Shown here piece by piece: positions 55,007 to 64,000 of a DNA stretch of 64,000 nucleotides (its first letter is position 1; each line of letters starts with the position of its first letter). Source of the DNA: Oscillospiraceae bacterium (lineage in GTDB: Bacteria; Bacillota; Clostridia; Oscillospirales; Acutalibacteraceae); the NCBI GenBank assembly GCA_029012445.1, contig JAQXMC010000023.1, positions 1 to 64,000 of the forward strand, given 5' to 3'. The notes under the pieces were generated by a model. That model saw only the letters and a program-made list of their open reading frames with translations. It ran no database searches and was not told the origin of the DNA. The position numbers and the translations under genes are program-made.

Positions 55007-56479
55007 ATGACAAATTTCACTAAGAAATGCTTATCTGCGCTTCTTGCCGTCGCGGTGATGTTCACATTCACAGTCGCATCGTTTGCTTCATATGCCGACG
55101 ATGCGGGAATTTTCCGCATTTCATGCACGGTCAACGGAGACAGCAAAACACAGCGCGGTTTTTGCTGGTACACGGTAAATGACAGCGAGACAAAAATTTC
55201 AATTTATAAAAACGGCTCCGATGTCACGGACGAGCTGACATTAAGCGGCGCCGTGAGCGAAAAATGGCAGGGCTGTTATATGCACAAGATAACCGTCTCC
55301 GGTCTTGAAGCCGGAACCGACTACACCTATAAGATAGGCGACGGAGCGGACCTTAGCAGGGAAGGCTCTTTCACGACCGACGACGGCGACGATGAAGTGA
55401 ACGCTGTCGTATTTGCCGATATCCAGGCAAGCTCCATTGAGAATTTCAATGTCGGAGCGAGAGCGGTCACGACTGCGTACCGCATGGTGGGAGACAAGCT
55501 TGACTTCGCTGTCAATCTCGGCGACTTCACCAACGACAGCACGGATGAAGAGTGGAATTACTACGCCGAAGCCTTCGACAAAATAAATCTCACTTCGACT
55601 CTCGTTCCGGTCGCCGGCAATCATGACGGCCTCGGAAAATATCACTGGTTCAACAATATGTTCAATCTTGACACCTCAAAGAGCGTTCAGAACCTCAACG
55701 GCGTTAATTATTCCTTTGATTACGGCAACGCGCATTTTGCCGTTCTCAACACGAACGATATGCTCACGGTTTCATATTCTCAGCTGAAATGGCTCGAAAA
55801 GGATATGAACTCAAGCTCATCGGACTGGAAGATCGTTCTGATGCATAAGACTCCTTATTCTCTCGGCAAGGACGGCAAATGGCCCGACGCCATGTATCTT
55901 CAGGAGGCTCTTTCCGATGTTTGCGACAAGTGCGGCGTTGATCTTGTTCTTTCAGGCCACGATCATCAGTATCTCAGAACAAAGCCGCTCACAAACAACG
56001 AGGTCAGAGATAACGGCAGCGTATATGTTCTATGCGGAACGGCCGGCTCAAAAAGATATGAGATAAGAAAATTTGCTGTTGACAATTTCACTCAGAAGAG
56101 CTTTATCAACACTATGGTCGCTCAGAAAGACGGCTTCTATTTTAACGGAACAGACTTTGATTCGCAGTCAGACGAATACATAGGCTCATGCTTTAACACA
56201 CTCAGGATAAAGGGCGGAGAGCTTGAGTTTAAATCATATATTATTTCGGACGATAAGGACGAGGTCACGCTGATCGACGATTTCACGCTTTCAAAGCAGA
56301 CAGGCGAGGGAGAAGCGACATATGACGGCGACACCTCAACCGGAACGCTTGAATATGCGGCCGGCGGTGTCGGAACTGTTTTCGGCCTTCTCACTTTTGT
56401 GATAACAAAGTGGCTTCCGAGAGTAATAAAGGCATTGCCGGAAATAATCGGCAGCTATATCAGCGAGGGAGTATTCTGA
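55007..56479 (+). CDS. Secreted purple-acid-phosphatase-like metallophosphoesterase
   Basis: A 490-residue exported protein. Signal peptide: KKCLSALLAVAVMFTFTVAS. An Fn3-like purple-acid-phosphatase N-domain (about 35-125, with YTYKIGDGADLSREGSF) precedes the catalytic core. Motifs are VFADIQ (D about 137), NLGDFTND, VAGNHDG, LMHKTPY and SGHDHQY. The first motif has Gln where calcineurin-like enzymes have His. A C-terminal hydrophobic helix (VGTVFGLLTFVITKWLPRVI) could anchor it to the membrane. Probably a phosphatase acting outside the cell. Confidence 0.83.
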   Translation: MTNFTKKCLSALLAVAVMFTFTVASFASYADDAGIFRISCTVNGDSKTQRGFCWYTVNDSETKISIYKNGSDVTDELTLSGAVSEKWQGCYMHKITVSGLEAGTDYTYKIGDGADLSREGSFTTDDGDDEVNAVVFADIQASSIENFNVGARAVTTAYRMVGDKLDFAVNLGDFTNDSTDEEWNYYAEAFDKINLTSTLVPVAGNHDGLGKYHWFNNMFNLDTSKSVQNLNGVNYSFDYGNAHFAVLNTNDMLTVSYSQLKWLEKDMNSSSSDWKIVLMHKTPYSLGKDGKWPDAMYLQEALSDVCDKCGVDLVLSGHDHQYLRTKPLTNNEVRDNGSVYVLCGTAGSKRYEIRKFAVDNFTQKSFINTMVAQKDGFYFNGTDFDSQSDEYIGSCFNTLRIKGGELEFKSYIISDDKDEVTLIDDFTLSKQTGEGEATYDGDTSTGTLEYAAGGVGTVFGLLTFVITKWLPRVIKALPEIIGSYISEGVF

Positions 56480-56485
56480 TGATAT

Positions 56486-56645
56486 CAAGGCGGAGAACGC
56501 TGTGCGGCGTTCTCCGCCTTGAAGCGAACGCACGCCGGCCGCGGGCCGACGCGCGTTCGCTTGTCAGCCTGCGAAACGATATCCCGGCTCACACTATCAG
56601 CAGCGGGGCGCTCGCTTGCCGCCGGAGTATCGGCTGAATTTTTTC
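56486..56645 (+). terminator. Compound GC-rich multi-hairpin 3' region
   Basis: A 15-bp stem (CAAGGCGGAGAACGC and its complement, 56486-56521), immediately a second AAGCGAACGC...GCGTTCGCTT stem (56522-56562) with inner GGCC pairing, then TCAGCC (56564)...GGCTGA (56637) followed by ATTTTTTC. Only the last has a T-tract. It may be a terminator or a structured RNA. Confidence 0.55.
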
Positions 56646-56655
56646 TTCAAATATA

Positions 56656-56685
56656 TTGACAAAAAGCACCGGCGTTTGTTATACT
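56656..56685 (+). promoter_or_regulatory. Promoter of pyrG-dapF-dapL
   Basis: TTGACA (56656-56661) and TATACT (56680-56685), an 18-bp spacer, about 110 bp ahead of pyrG. Confidence 0.75.
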
Positions 56686-56709
56686 AAAATGCGGTAATTT
56701 TGAGCGACG

Positions 56710-56758
56710 GTGTTCATCATCGGGGATATTCGCCCCATTTTTGATGAACACTTTTCTT
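56710..56758 (+). promoter_or_regulatory. Leader terminator (candidate attenuator) of pyrG
   Basis: GTGTTCATCA (56710-56719) pairs exactly with TGATGAACAC (56742-56751), with an inner GGGG/CCCC stem, followed by TTTTCTTAT. It lies between the promoter and the pyrG start, so transcription must pass it. CTP-dependent attenuation at a pyrG leader is known in Bacillus; the mechanism here is not established. Confidence 0.6.
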
Positions 56759-56769
56759 ATTTATAATGA

Positions 56770-58410
<1,641 letters not shown>

Positions 58411-59250
58411 ATGAAACTCAAATTCACTAAAATGCAGGGCTGCGGAAACGACTATATTTATTTTGACTGTTTTGAACAAAAGGTAGACGATCCGTCCGCT
58501 CTCGCAGTCAGACTTTCCGACAGACACTTCGGAATAGGTGGCGACGGAGTTATACTTATCTGCCCGTCCGATAAGGCCGACTGCAAAATGCGTATGTTCA
58601 ATCTTGACGGCAGCGAGGGCAATATGTGCGGAAACGGAATCCGTTGCATCGGAAAATATATGTTTGAAAAACGCGGACTTCATAAGGATAAGCTGACGGT
58701 TGAAACAAAAAGCGGAATAAAAGAGCTTTCCGTTAAGACGGAAAACGGCAGAGTCGTCTCTCTGACCGTGAATATGGGCAAGCCCGTTTTTGCGGCCGAT
58801 AAAGTTCCTGTTCTGAGCCGGAAAAGAGAGATCGTCGGCGACGACATAATGATCGGCGGAAAAACATACACGGCGACCTGTGTTTCAATGGGAAATCCGC
58901 ACTGCGTCATATTCTGCTCCGATGTGAAAAACACCGATGTCTGCAAAATCGGTTCAGAGATAAGCTCAAGCCCGATATTCCCCGAGGGTGTCAATGTCGA
59001 GTTCATTCATTTTATTAATGAACGCACGCTTGAGGTCCGCATCTTTGAGCGGGGCAGCGGTGAAACGCTTGCCTGCGGAACAGGGGCGTGCGCGGCGGTC
59101 TCGGCGGCCGTGAAGCTCGGCTTAGTGCCCGAAAACGAGAGCGTGAAGGTCATACTGACCGGCGGAGAGCTTGAAATAGCCTGCACCGAAAGCGGAGTTA
59201 TGATGACCGGCGGCGCCGAAATAACCTTTAACGGAGAGGTTGAGATTTAA
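58411..59250 (+). CDS. dapF: Diaminopimelate epimerase
   Basis: A 279-residue epimerase of LL- to meso-diaminopimelate in lysine and peptidoglycan synthesis. The first catalytic Cys lies in GNMCGNGIRCIG (about 70-81) and the second in ETLACGTGACAAV (about 219-231). KMQGCGNDYIYFD starts it and GNPHCVIF is present. It follows pyrG with no gap and overlaps the dapL start by one base. Confidence 0.96.
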   Translation: MKLKFTKMQGCGNDYIYFDCFEQKVDDPSALAVRLSDRHFGIGGDGVILICPSDKADCKMRMFNLDGSEGNMCGNGIRCIGKYMFEKRGLHKDKLTVETKSGIKELSVKTENGRVVSLTVNMGKPVFAADKVPVLSRKREIVGDDIMIGGKTYTATCVSMGNPHCVIFCSDVKNTDVCKIGSEISSSPIFPEGVNVEFIHFINERTLEVRIFERGSGETLACGTGACAAVSAAVKLGLVPENESVKVILTGGELEIACTESGVMMTGGAEITFNGEVEI

Positions 59251-60425
59251 TGGCAAATATCAACAGCAATTTTCTTAATTTGGAAAACAGATATCTTTTC
59301 ACGGAGATCGAAAGGCGCAAAAAGCTTTTCATGAAAGAAAATCCCGATAAGGATCTGATAGATATGGGCGTCGGCGATGTCACGCTGCCGCTTTGCGACG
59401 AGGTAATAAAAGCTATGCACAAAGCGGTCGACGAGATGCGCTGCTCCGACACCTTCAGAGGCTACGGCCCCGAACAGGGATATAAATTCCTGAGAGAAAA
59501 AATCAGAGAGGATTATCTTGAAAAGGGCGTCGAGCTGACCACTGATGAGATATTCATATCAGACGGCGCCGGCAACGATCTGGGCAACCTGAACGACATT
59601 CTGAGCGCCGACAACAAGGTGCTGATAACAGATCCGGTCTATCCCGCATACGCTGACATAAATATAATGGACGGCAGGAATATCACCTTTCTTGCAGCGA
59701 GCGAGGATAATGGCTTTGTGCCCTTGCCCCCGGCCGAAAAATATGATGTTATATATATCTGCACTCCCAACAATCCCACCGGCGCCGTTTACAGCTACGA
59801 ACAGCTCGCCGACTGGGTTGATTACGCAAACGAAAACGGAAGCATTATCATCTGCGACTCGGCCTATGAGAGCTTTGTCAGAGAGGATTGTCCGAGAAGC
59901 ATATATGAAATCAGGGGGGCCAAGTCCTGTGCGATAGAGATCTGCTCATATTCAAAAACAGCGGGCTTCACCGGAATACGCTGCGGTTACACAGTTATTC
60001 CGAAAGAGCTTGTCAGAGACAAAGTCTGCCTTTGTGATCTCTGGCGCCGCAGACAAAACTCAAAGACAAACGGCGTTTCCTATATTACCCAGAGAGCCGC
60101 CGAGGCGATATACAGCAATCAGGGCAAAAAAGAGACAAGGGAAAACATTGACTTTTATCTTGAAAATGCTGAAATAATAACAAAAACGATGAAAAAGCTC
60201 GGCGTCAAATACACCGGCGGAGTCAACTCGCCGTATATCTGGATAAAGTGCCCCGAAACGGCGAGCGGATGGGATTTCTTTGACCTCGCCCTGGAAAAAG
60301 CAAACATAGTCGTTACTCCGGGCGACGGCTTCGGAGATAACGGAAAAGGCTATTTCAGACTGACGGCATTTTCGACTAGAGAAAAAACGCTTGAAGCGAT
60401 GAAACGGATGGAAAAACTGCTCTGA
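59250..60425 (+). CDS. dapL: LL-diaminopimelate aminotransferase
   Basis: A 391-residue PLP aminotransferase. Its family signs are IDMGVGDVTLPL (about 32-43), RGYGPEQGYKFLREKI, SDGAGNDLGNL, DPVYPAYAD, CTPNNPTGAVY and the PLP-lysine motif YSKTAGFTGIRCGY (Lys about 236). DapL converts tetrahydrodipicolinate directly to LL-DAP. The neighbouring dapF then makes meso-DAP, so the pair forms a short DAP branch. It is the last gene of the operon. Confidence 0.92.
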   Translation: MANINSNFLNLENRYLFTEIERRKKLFMKENPDKDLIDMGVGDVTLPLCDEVIKAMHKAVDEMRCSDTFRGYGPEQGYKFLREKIREDYLEKGVELTTDEIFISDGAGNDLGNLNDILSADNKVLITDPVYPAYADINIMDGRNITFLAASEDNGFVPLPPAEKYDVIYICTPNNPTGAVYSYEQLADWVDYANENGSIIICDSAYESFVREDCPRSIYEIRGAKSCAIEICSYSKTAGFTGIRCGYTVIPKELVRDKVCLCDLWRRRQNSKTNGVSYITQRAAEAIYSNQGKKETRENIDFYLENAEIITKTMKKLGVKYTGGVNSPYIWIKCPETASGWDFFDLALEKANIVVTPGDGFGDNGKGYFRLTAFSTREKTLEAMKRMEKLL

Positions 60426-60489
60426 CCGCAAAAAGATGCTAAACCTCCGCTCTGTGAGAGCAAAAGCAGAAAAGATCAACGCATAAATA

Positions 60490-60516
60490 AAAGCCCGACA
60501 GTTTGCCGGGCTTTTA
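60490..60516 (+). terminator. Terminator after dapL
   Basis: AAAGCCCG...CGGGCTTTT with a 9-nt loop, followed by ATAAT. Confidence 0.8.
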
Positions 60517-60648
60517 TAATTTAAGCTTAAAAGCCTATTTTGCCGCGCTCATGCCGCAGTACGGGAAAGGTTCATTATGATATTAAGAGCCCGAGGGCGG
60601 AGGCAGGCGAGCGATAACGGAAAAAATACAAAAATTTTCTGATTTTTC

Positions 60649-60677
60649 TTGCATTTGATATTCGACTGTGATATACT
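60649..60677 (+). promoter_or_regulatory. Sigma-A promoter of rpsB-tsf
   Basis: TTGCAT (60649-60654), a 17-bp spacer and TATACT (60672-60677). Confidence 0.75.
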
Positions 60678-60683
60678 ACTTAG

Positions 60684-60778
60684 GCAAAAACTCACGCATG
60701 GGAATTATCTGCCGGTGCGATCCGTCGGATCGTTGCAGATCGGAACCGTGCGGCGGTTAAACTAAGGAGGATAAAAAC
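60684..60778 (+). ncRNA. Structured 5' leader of rpsB (candidate autoregulatory)
   Basis: A leader of about 95 nt holds a CGATCC-GTC-GGATCG hairpin (60719-60733) and further CCGTGCGGCGG-containing pairing before AAGGAGG. S2 binds its own leader in some bacteria; no family match could be tested here. Confidence 0.35.
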
Positions 60779-61531
60779 ATGGCAGTAGTATCTATGAAAC
60801 AGTTACTCGAAGCAGGTGTTCATTTCGGACACCAGACCAGAAGATGGAACCCCAAGATGGGCGAATACATCTTCACGGAAAGAAACGGCATCTATATCAT
60901 TGACCTTCAGAAAACGGTCAAGAAGATCGAAGAAGCCTATAAATTCATCAAGGAAGTCTCGGAGCAGGGCGGCGATGTTCTTTTCGTCGGCACGAAGAAG
61001 CAGGCTCAGGATTCCATCAAGGAAGAAGCTATCCGCTGCGGAATGCCCTATGTTAACGCTCGCTGGCTCGGCGGCATGATGACTAACTTCAACACGATCA
61101 AGACAAGAATCAAGAGACTCGAGCAGCTCAAGAAGATGAAAGAGGACGGAACCTTCGATATGCTCCCGAAAAAGGAAGTTGCGAAGCTTGAGCTTGAAAT
61201 CGAGAAGCTTGAGAAGTTCATGGGCGGTATCACCGAGATGAAGAAGCAGCCGGCTGCGCTGTTCATCGTTGATCCCCGCAAGGAGAAGATCGCCGTTGCA
61301 GAAGCCAGAAAGCTCGGTATACCCAGCGTTGCCATCGTTGACACAAACTGCGATCCCGATGAGGTTGACTATGTTATCCCCGGCAACGACGACGCTATCA
61401 GAGCGGTCAGACTTATCGCCGGCGCTATGGCCGACGCCGTTATCGAAGGCAGACAGGGCGAGCAGAATGCTCCCGAAGCAGCAGGAGCCGCCGAAGCTGA
61501 CGCTGAAGCGGAAGCAGCGGTTGCCGAATAA
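60779..61531 (+). CDS. rpsB: Small ribosomal subunit protein uS2
   Basis: A 250-residue S2. Landmarks are [58 protein letters not shown] and [20 protein letters not shown] then DTNCDPD. The C-terminal [13 protein letters not shown] extension is Ala/Glu-rich. AGGAGG precedes the ATG. Followed by tsf as in most bacteria. Confidence 0.98.
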   Translation: MAVVSMKQLLEAGVHFGHQTRRWNPKMGEYIFTERNGIYIIDLQKTVKKIEEAYKFIKEVSEQGGDVLFVGTKKQAQDSIKEEAIRCGMPYVNARWLGGMMTNFNTIKTRIKRLEQLKKMKEDGTFDMLPKKEVAKLELEIEKLEKFMGGITEMKKQPAALFIVDPRKEKIAVAEARKLGIPSVAIVDTNCDPDEVDYVIPGNDDAIRAVRLIAGAMADAVIEGRQGEQNAPEAAGAAEADAEAEAAVAE

Positions 61532-61546
61532 TCAAAATATCAAGCG

Positions 61547-61579
61547 GGCGGATCTGATATTCATATCCGCCTGATTTTG
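61547..61579 (+). terminator. rpsB-tsf intergenic hairpin
   Basis: GGCGGAT...ATCCGCC (61547-61571) followed by TGATTTTGA. It is probably a partial terminator that lowers tsf transcription or sets an mRNA end. Confidence 0.55.
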
Positions 61580-61620
61580 AATTGTTAATTTTTACATTTA
61601 TATACAGGAGGATATTTATT

Positions 61621-62550
61621 ATGGCATTTACAGCTAAAGATGTGCAGCTCCTTCGTGAAAAGACCGGAGTCGGCATGATGGATTACAAGAAAGCGCTCGT
61701 TGAGACAGACGGCGACATTGATAAGGCTATTGATGTTCTTCGTGAGAAGGGCCTGGCTTCGGCAGCAAAGAAAGCAAGCAGAGTAGCGGCAGAGGGCGTA
61801 GTCGCGGCATACAGCGACTCAAAAGCCGGCGCACTCGTTGAAATCAACTGCGAAACAGACTTTGTTGCCAAGAGCGACAAGTTCGTTGATCTCGCTTCAA
61901 AGGTTGTCAAGACTGTTGTTGAGCAGAATCCCGCAGATGTTGACGCTCTTCTCAAGCTCAAAATCGCAGACGGTTCAGAGACTGTTGAAGAGGCTGTTCA
62001 GGAGGTATTCCTTGCTCTTCGCGAAAACATGAAGATCCGCCGTTTTGTTCGCGCCGAAGCACCGGTCGCAACATATATCCACATGGGCGGCACTGTCGGT
62101 GTTATCGTTGAGTTCGACGCCGACGCCGAAACGGCCGCAAAGCCGGAGTTCGCCGCAATGGGCAAGAATGTCGCAATGCAGGTCGCAGCTATGAGCCCCT
62201 CTTATCTTGACGAGGCATCGGTTCCCGCTGAGGTTCTCGCTAAGGAGAAGGAAATTCTTGTCGCTCAGATGAAAGAAGATCCGAAGATGGCTTCAAAGCC
62301 GGAGGCTGTTCTCAAGAAGATCGTCGATGGCAAGATCGGCAAATATTACACTGAAAACTGCCTGCTCAATCAGGAGTTTGTTCGCTCCGATCTCTTTGAC
62401 GGCTCTGTTTCAGGCTATGTTGCCAAGGTCGCCAAGGATCTCGGCGCTGAGATAAAGGTCAAGGGCTTCACCCGTTTCGCCAAGGGCGAGGGCATTGAGA
62501 AAAAGTCAGAAAACTTCGCTGAAGAAATTGCGAAAATGGTCAAAGGCTGA
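61621..62550 (+). CDS. tsf: Elongation factor Ts
   Basis: A 309-residue EF-Ts, the nucleotide exchange factor of EF-Tu. The UBA-like N-domain ends with LREKTGVGMMDYKKAL, then IDKAIDVLREKGL and EINCETDFVAK. The dimerisation domain contains MQVAAMSPSYL. GAGGAT and ATG 61621 set the start; an upstream in-frame ATG at 61582 has no ribosome site. Confidence 0.97.
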   Translation: MAFTAKDVQLLREKTGVGMMDYKKALVETDGDIDKAIDVLREKGLASAAKKASRVAAEGVVAAYSDSKAGALVEINCETDFVAKSDKFVDLASKVVKTVVEQNPADVDALLKLKIADGSETVEEAVQEVFLALRENMKIRRFVRAEAPVATYIHMGGTVGVIVEFDADAETAAKPEFAAMGKNVAMQVAAMSPSYLDEASVPAEVLAKEKEILVAQMKEDPKMASKPEAVLKKIVDGKIGKYYTENCLLNQEFVRSDLFDGSVSGYVAKVAKDLGAEIKVKGFTRFAKGEGIEKKSENFAEEIAKMVKG

Positions 62551-62567
62551 TAAAATATCGAATATTT

Positions 62568-62604
62568 CGGCGGCTGCGCTAAATGCGACAGCCGCCGTTG
62601 ATTT
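62568..62604 (+). terminator. Terminator after tsf
   Basis: CGGCGGCTG and CAGCCGCCG with an inner TGCG/GCGA-type loop, followed by TTGATTTAT. Confidence 0.65.
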
Positions 62605-62660
62605 ATCTGAAACAAATCTGACGGTATGAACGCAGTTCACACCGCTTAGTGTATTCAAAA

Positions 62661-62696
62661 GCCCGCATGAAAACAAACTTCATGCGGGCCGGTTTT
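62661..62696. terminator. Bidirectional terminator, tsf / pyrophosphatase
   Basis: GCCCGCATGAA and TTCATGCGGGC form an 11-bp stem. CGGTTTTTA follows on the plus strand and TTTTGAATA on the minus strand. Confidence 0.8.
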
Positions 62697-64000
62697 TATG
62701 CCAGTGTGTCTTCCTTGTTGATTGCGTTCATGAATGCCGGTATAAGCTGTTTCTTTCTCGAAACAACATTATCGAGAATTATTGAGCCGTTTTCCGTCCT
62801 TCTTCCGAACGCCTCGAACACAAATTCATCCGCGTCATTGCCGTAGCAGAGAAGCTCGCTTCGCTCTTTCAGAATGTCGGTCAGCATAAAGAACGCCATG
62901 TCAAGCTCTCTTTCCTTGCAGACCTTTTCGAGCATCGGCGTGAGCTTTTTCTTGATCTCTTTCAGCTCGTTTTCATTCATCGAGCTTATCTGACCGACGC
63001 CGAAAGATATCTCGCCGAACTCGAATTTTTTATAGTCCTGATAAAAAATCTCCTCGGCGGTCTTTTGCTTCAGATTGCTGCCGGCAGTGAACATTTCTAT
63101 TGCGAACTTTTCGCAGTCGATGCCGGCTATCTGAGAAAGCTCCTCACATGCCGCCTTGTCAAGCGCAGTGCAGGTGGGAGAGCGGAAAAGAAGCGTGTCT
63201 GACAGAATCGCACTGCAAAGCAGACCGGCAATATTCTTCGGAATATCATATCTTTTCTCTTTATATATCTGCCAGATTATGGTAGCCGTGCAGCCGACGG
63301 GCTCATTTCTGAAATAGACCGGCTCGATTGTCTGGATTGAGCCGAGCCTGTGGTGATCTATGATTTCAAGAATATCGGCGTTTTCAATATTATCGACAGC
63401 CTGGCTGACCTCATTGTGGTCAACGAGAATAACCGCTCTCTTTTTAACTCCGAGAAGATTTCTTCTTGAAATCATTCCGATATAATGGCCGCTCTTGTCA
63501 GTCACGGGGAAATCGCGGAAACGCCTCGTTGACATGACTGACTTTACGCTCTCGGTGTAATCGTAAGGATCAAAGGTAACAAGATTTTCGGTAGTCATGA
63601 AATATTCGACCGTCATGCTCTGGTTGAGAAGCCTTGCGACGGTGTAGGTGTCGAGCGGGGAGACAATGACAGTGCAGTTATTGGCCTTGGCGAGATTCCG
63701 GATGGACTTTGAAACGGGCGAATCGAGACAGACAACTATACAGCCGGCCTCCATTTCGATAGCGCTCAGCTGAGACTCATATCTGTTGCCGAGAATGACC
63801 ATATCTCCTTTGCCGATATAGTCCTCCATAACATCGGGATTGGCCGCCGCAATGATGACCTTTCCTTTATCGAAGCAGGCGTTGATATCGCCGACTATCA
63901 TTTTTGCGTCGAGCGTCTCAACAATGTTTTTATAGGGCGTTTTGGCATCGGACAGAATTGAACTGCTGAGCTCCTGCATATAAGATGTCGCAATATCCTG
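62696..64000 (-). CDS. Putative manganese-dependent inorganic pyrophosphatase with CBS and DRTGG domains (5' part missing)
   Basis: The gene runs off the right edge: the frame is open to base 64000 and the N-terminal part of the DHH domain with its first metal motifs is not present. What is seen, in order, is a DRTGG-like domain, a CBS unit with VMSTRRFRDFPVTDKSGHY, the DHH core (LVDHNEVSQAVD, IIDHHRLG, then NEPVGCTATIIWQIY), and DHHA2 ending with SRKKQLIPAFMNAI. CBS pairs in such enzymes bind adenine nucleotides and control activity. It removes pyrophosphate from biosynthesis. The ATG at 63979 is internal, not the start. Confidence 0.88.
   Translation of the reverse strand, partial: QDIATSYMQELSSSILSDAKTPYKNIVETLDAKMIVGDINACFDKGKVIIAAANPDVMEDYIGKGDMVILGNRYESQLSAIEMEAGCIVVCLDSPVSKSIRNLAKANNCTVIVSPLDTYTVARLLNQSMTVEYFMTTENLVTFDPYDYTESVKSVMSTRRFRDFPVTDKSGHYIGMISRRNLLGVKKRAVILVDHNEVSQAVDNIENADILEIIDHHRLGSIQTIEPVYFRNEPVGCTATIIWQIYKEKRYDIPKNIAGLLCSAILSDTLLFRSPTCTALDKAACEELSQIAGIDCEKFAIEMFTAGSNLKQKTAEEIFYQDYKKFEFGEISFGVGQISSMNENELKEIKKKLTPMLEKVCKERELDMAFFMLTDILKERSELLCYGNDADEFVFEAFGRRTENGSIILDNVVSRKKQLIPAFMNAINKEDTLA

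Overview
The window looks like a chromosome segment of an anaerobic, spore-forming Clostridia bacterium, most likely a gut Oscillospirales/Ruminococcaceae-type organism. The evidence is a spoIIGA-sigE pair with a spoIIG-type promoter, an electron-bifurcating Nfn transhydrogenase, an LL-diaminopimelate aminotransferase (DapL), RicT/YaaT beside holB, BspA-like leucine-rich surface proteins, many TTG/GTG starts and consensus sigma-A promoters. GC content is intermediate by eye. It drops clearly in the mobile-element scar at about 45.1-48.4 kb. No single marker fixes the species.

Layout. 0.5-5.3 kb: an M28 peptidase, a GH27 alpha-galactosidase with a domain inserted in its barrel, then spoIIGA-sigE. 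5.4-14.1 kb: two alpha/beta hydrolases, an anchored or secreted phosphoesterase, pyrimidine-nucleoside phosphorylase, and a GPH-family sugar transporter with a very long charged tail followed by a cyclophilin. 14.5-19.4 kb: a D-aminoacylase-type amidohydrolase, secG, a polysaccharide deacetylase, a pyridoxal kinase and an APH-like kinase. 19.6-24.1 kb: an Fe-alcohol dehydrogenase-nfnA-nfnB operon and a LysR regulator. 24.4-28.1 kb: a decayed P-loop kinase pseudogene, a lipoprotein, tRNA-Leu(CAA), and a protein fusing a GT8 glycosyltransferase to a VTT/DedA-like membrane domain. 28.5-32.0 kb: the minus-strand operon LCP protein-ligA-small anchored protein. 32.3-39.7 kb: a secreted lipase-like hydrolase, an Lrp-type regulator divergent from aspA, a DUF1292 protein and a large secreted GH25 muramidase. 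39.8-44.7 kb: holB-ricT, then a fused double ECF ATPase, an S component and a TrmO-like protein.

45.0-48.6 kb is an accessory scar beside tRNA-Pro(GGG). It holds an intact large serine recombinase, a truncated sigma factor, tnpV with a coupled 51-aa ORF, a probable tyrosine-integrase relic and a frameshifted TetR relic. 48.9-52.4 kb has a second GPH transporter and an SSS symporter. 52.5-56.5 kb has a BspA-like protein, the promoter-signal peptide-terminator stub of what looks like a deleted paralogue, and a purple-acid-phosphatase-like enzyme. 56.5-64.0 kb is core: pyrG (with a leader terminator)-dapF-dapL, rpsB-tsf, and the C-terminal part of a CBS/DRTGG manganese pyrophosphatase cut by the window edge.

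The observations I rate highest are a modular dispersed intergenic palindromic repeat (three copies), the GT8-VTT fusion, the gene stub upstream of the BspA-like gene, the GPH transporter with a tail of about 315 residues, and the Spo0A-box/22-bp-spacer architecture at spoIIGA. I did not find CRISPR arrays, rRNA, or a clearly new defence system. All calls come from reading the sequence and translations; no database search was run.
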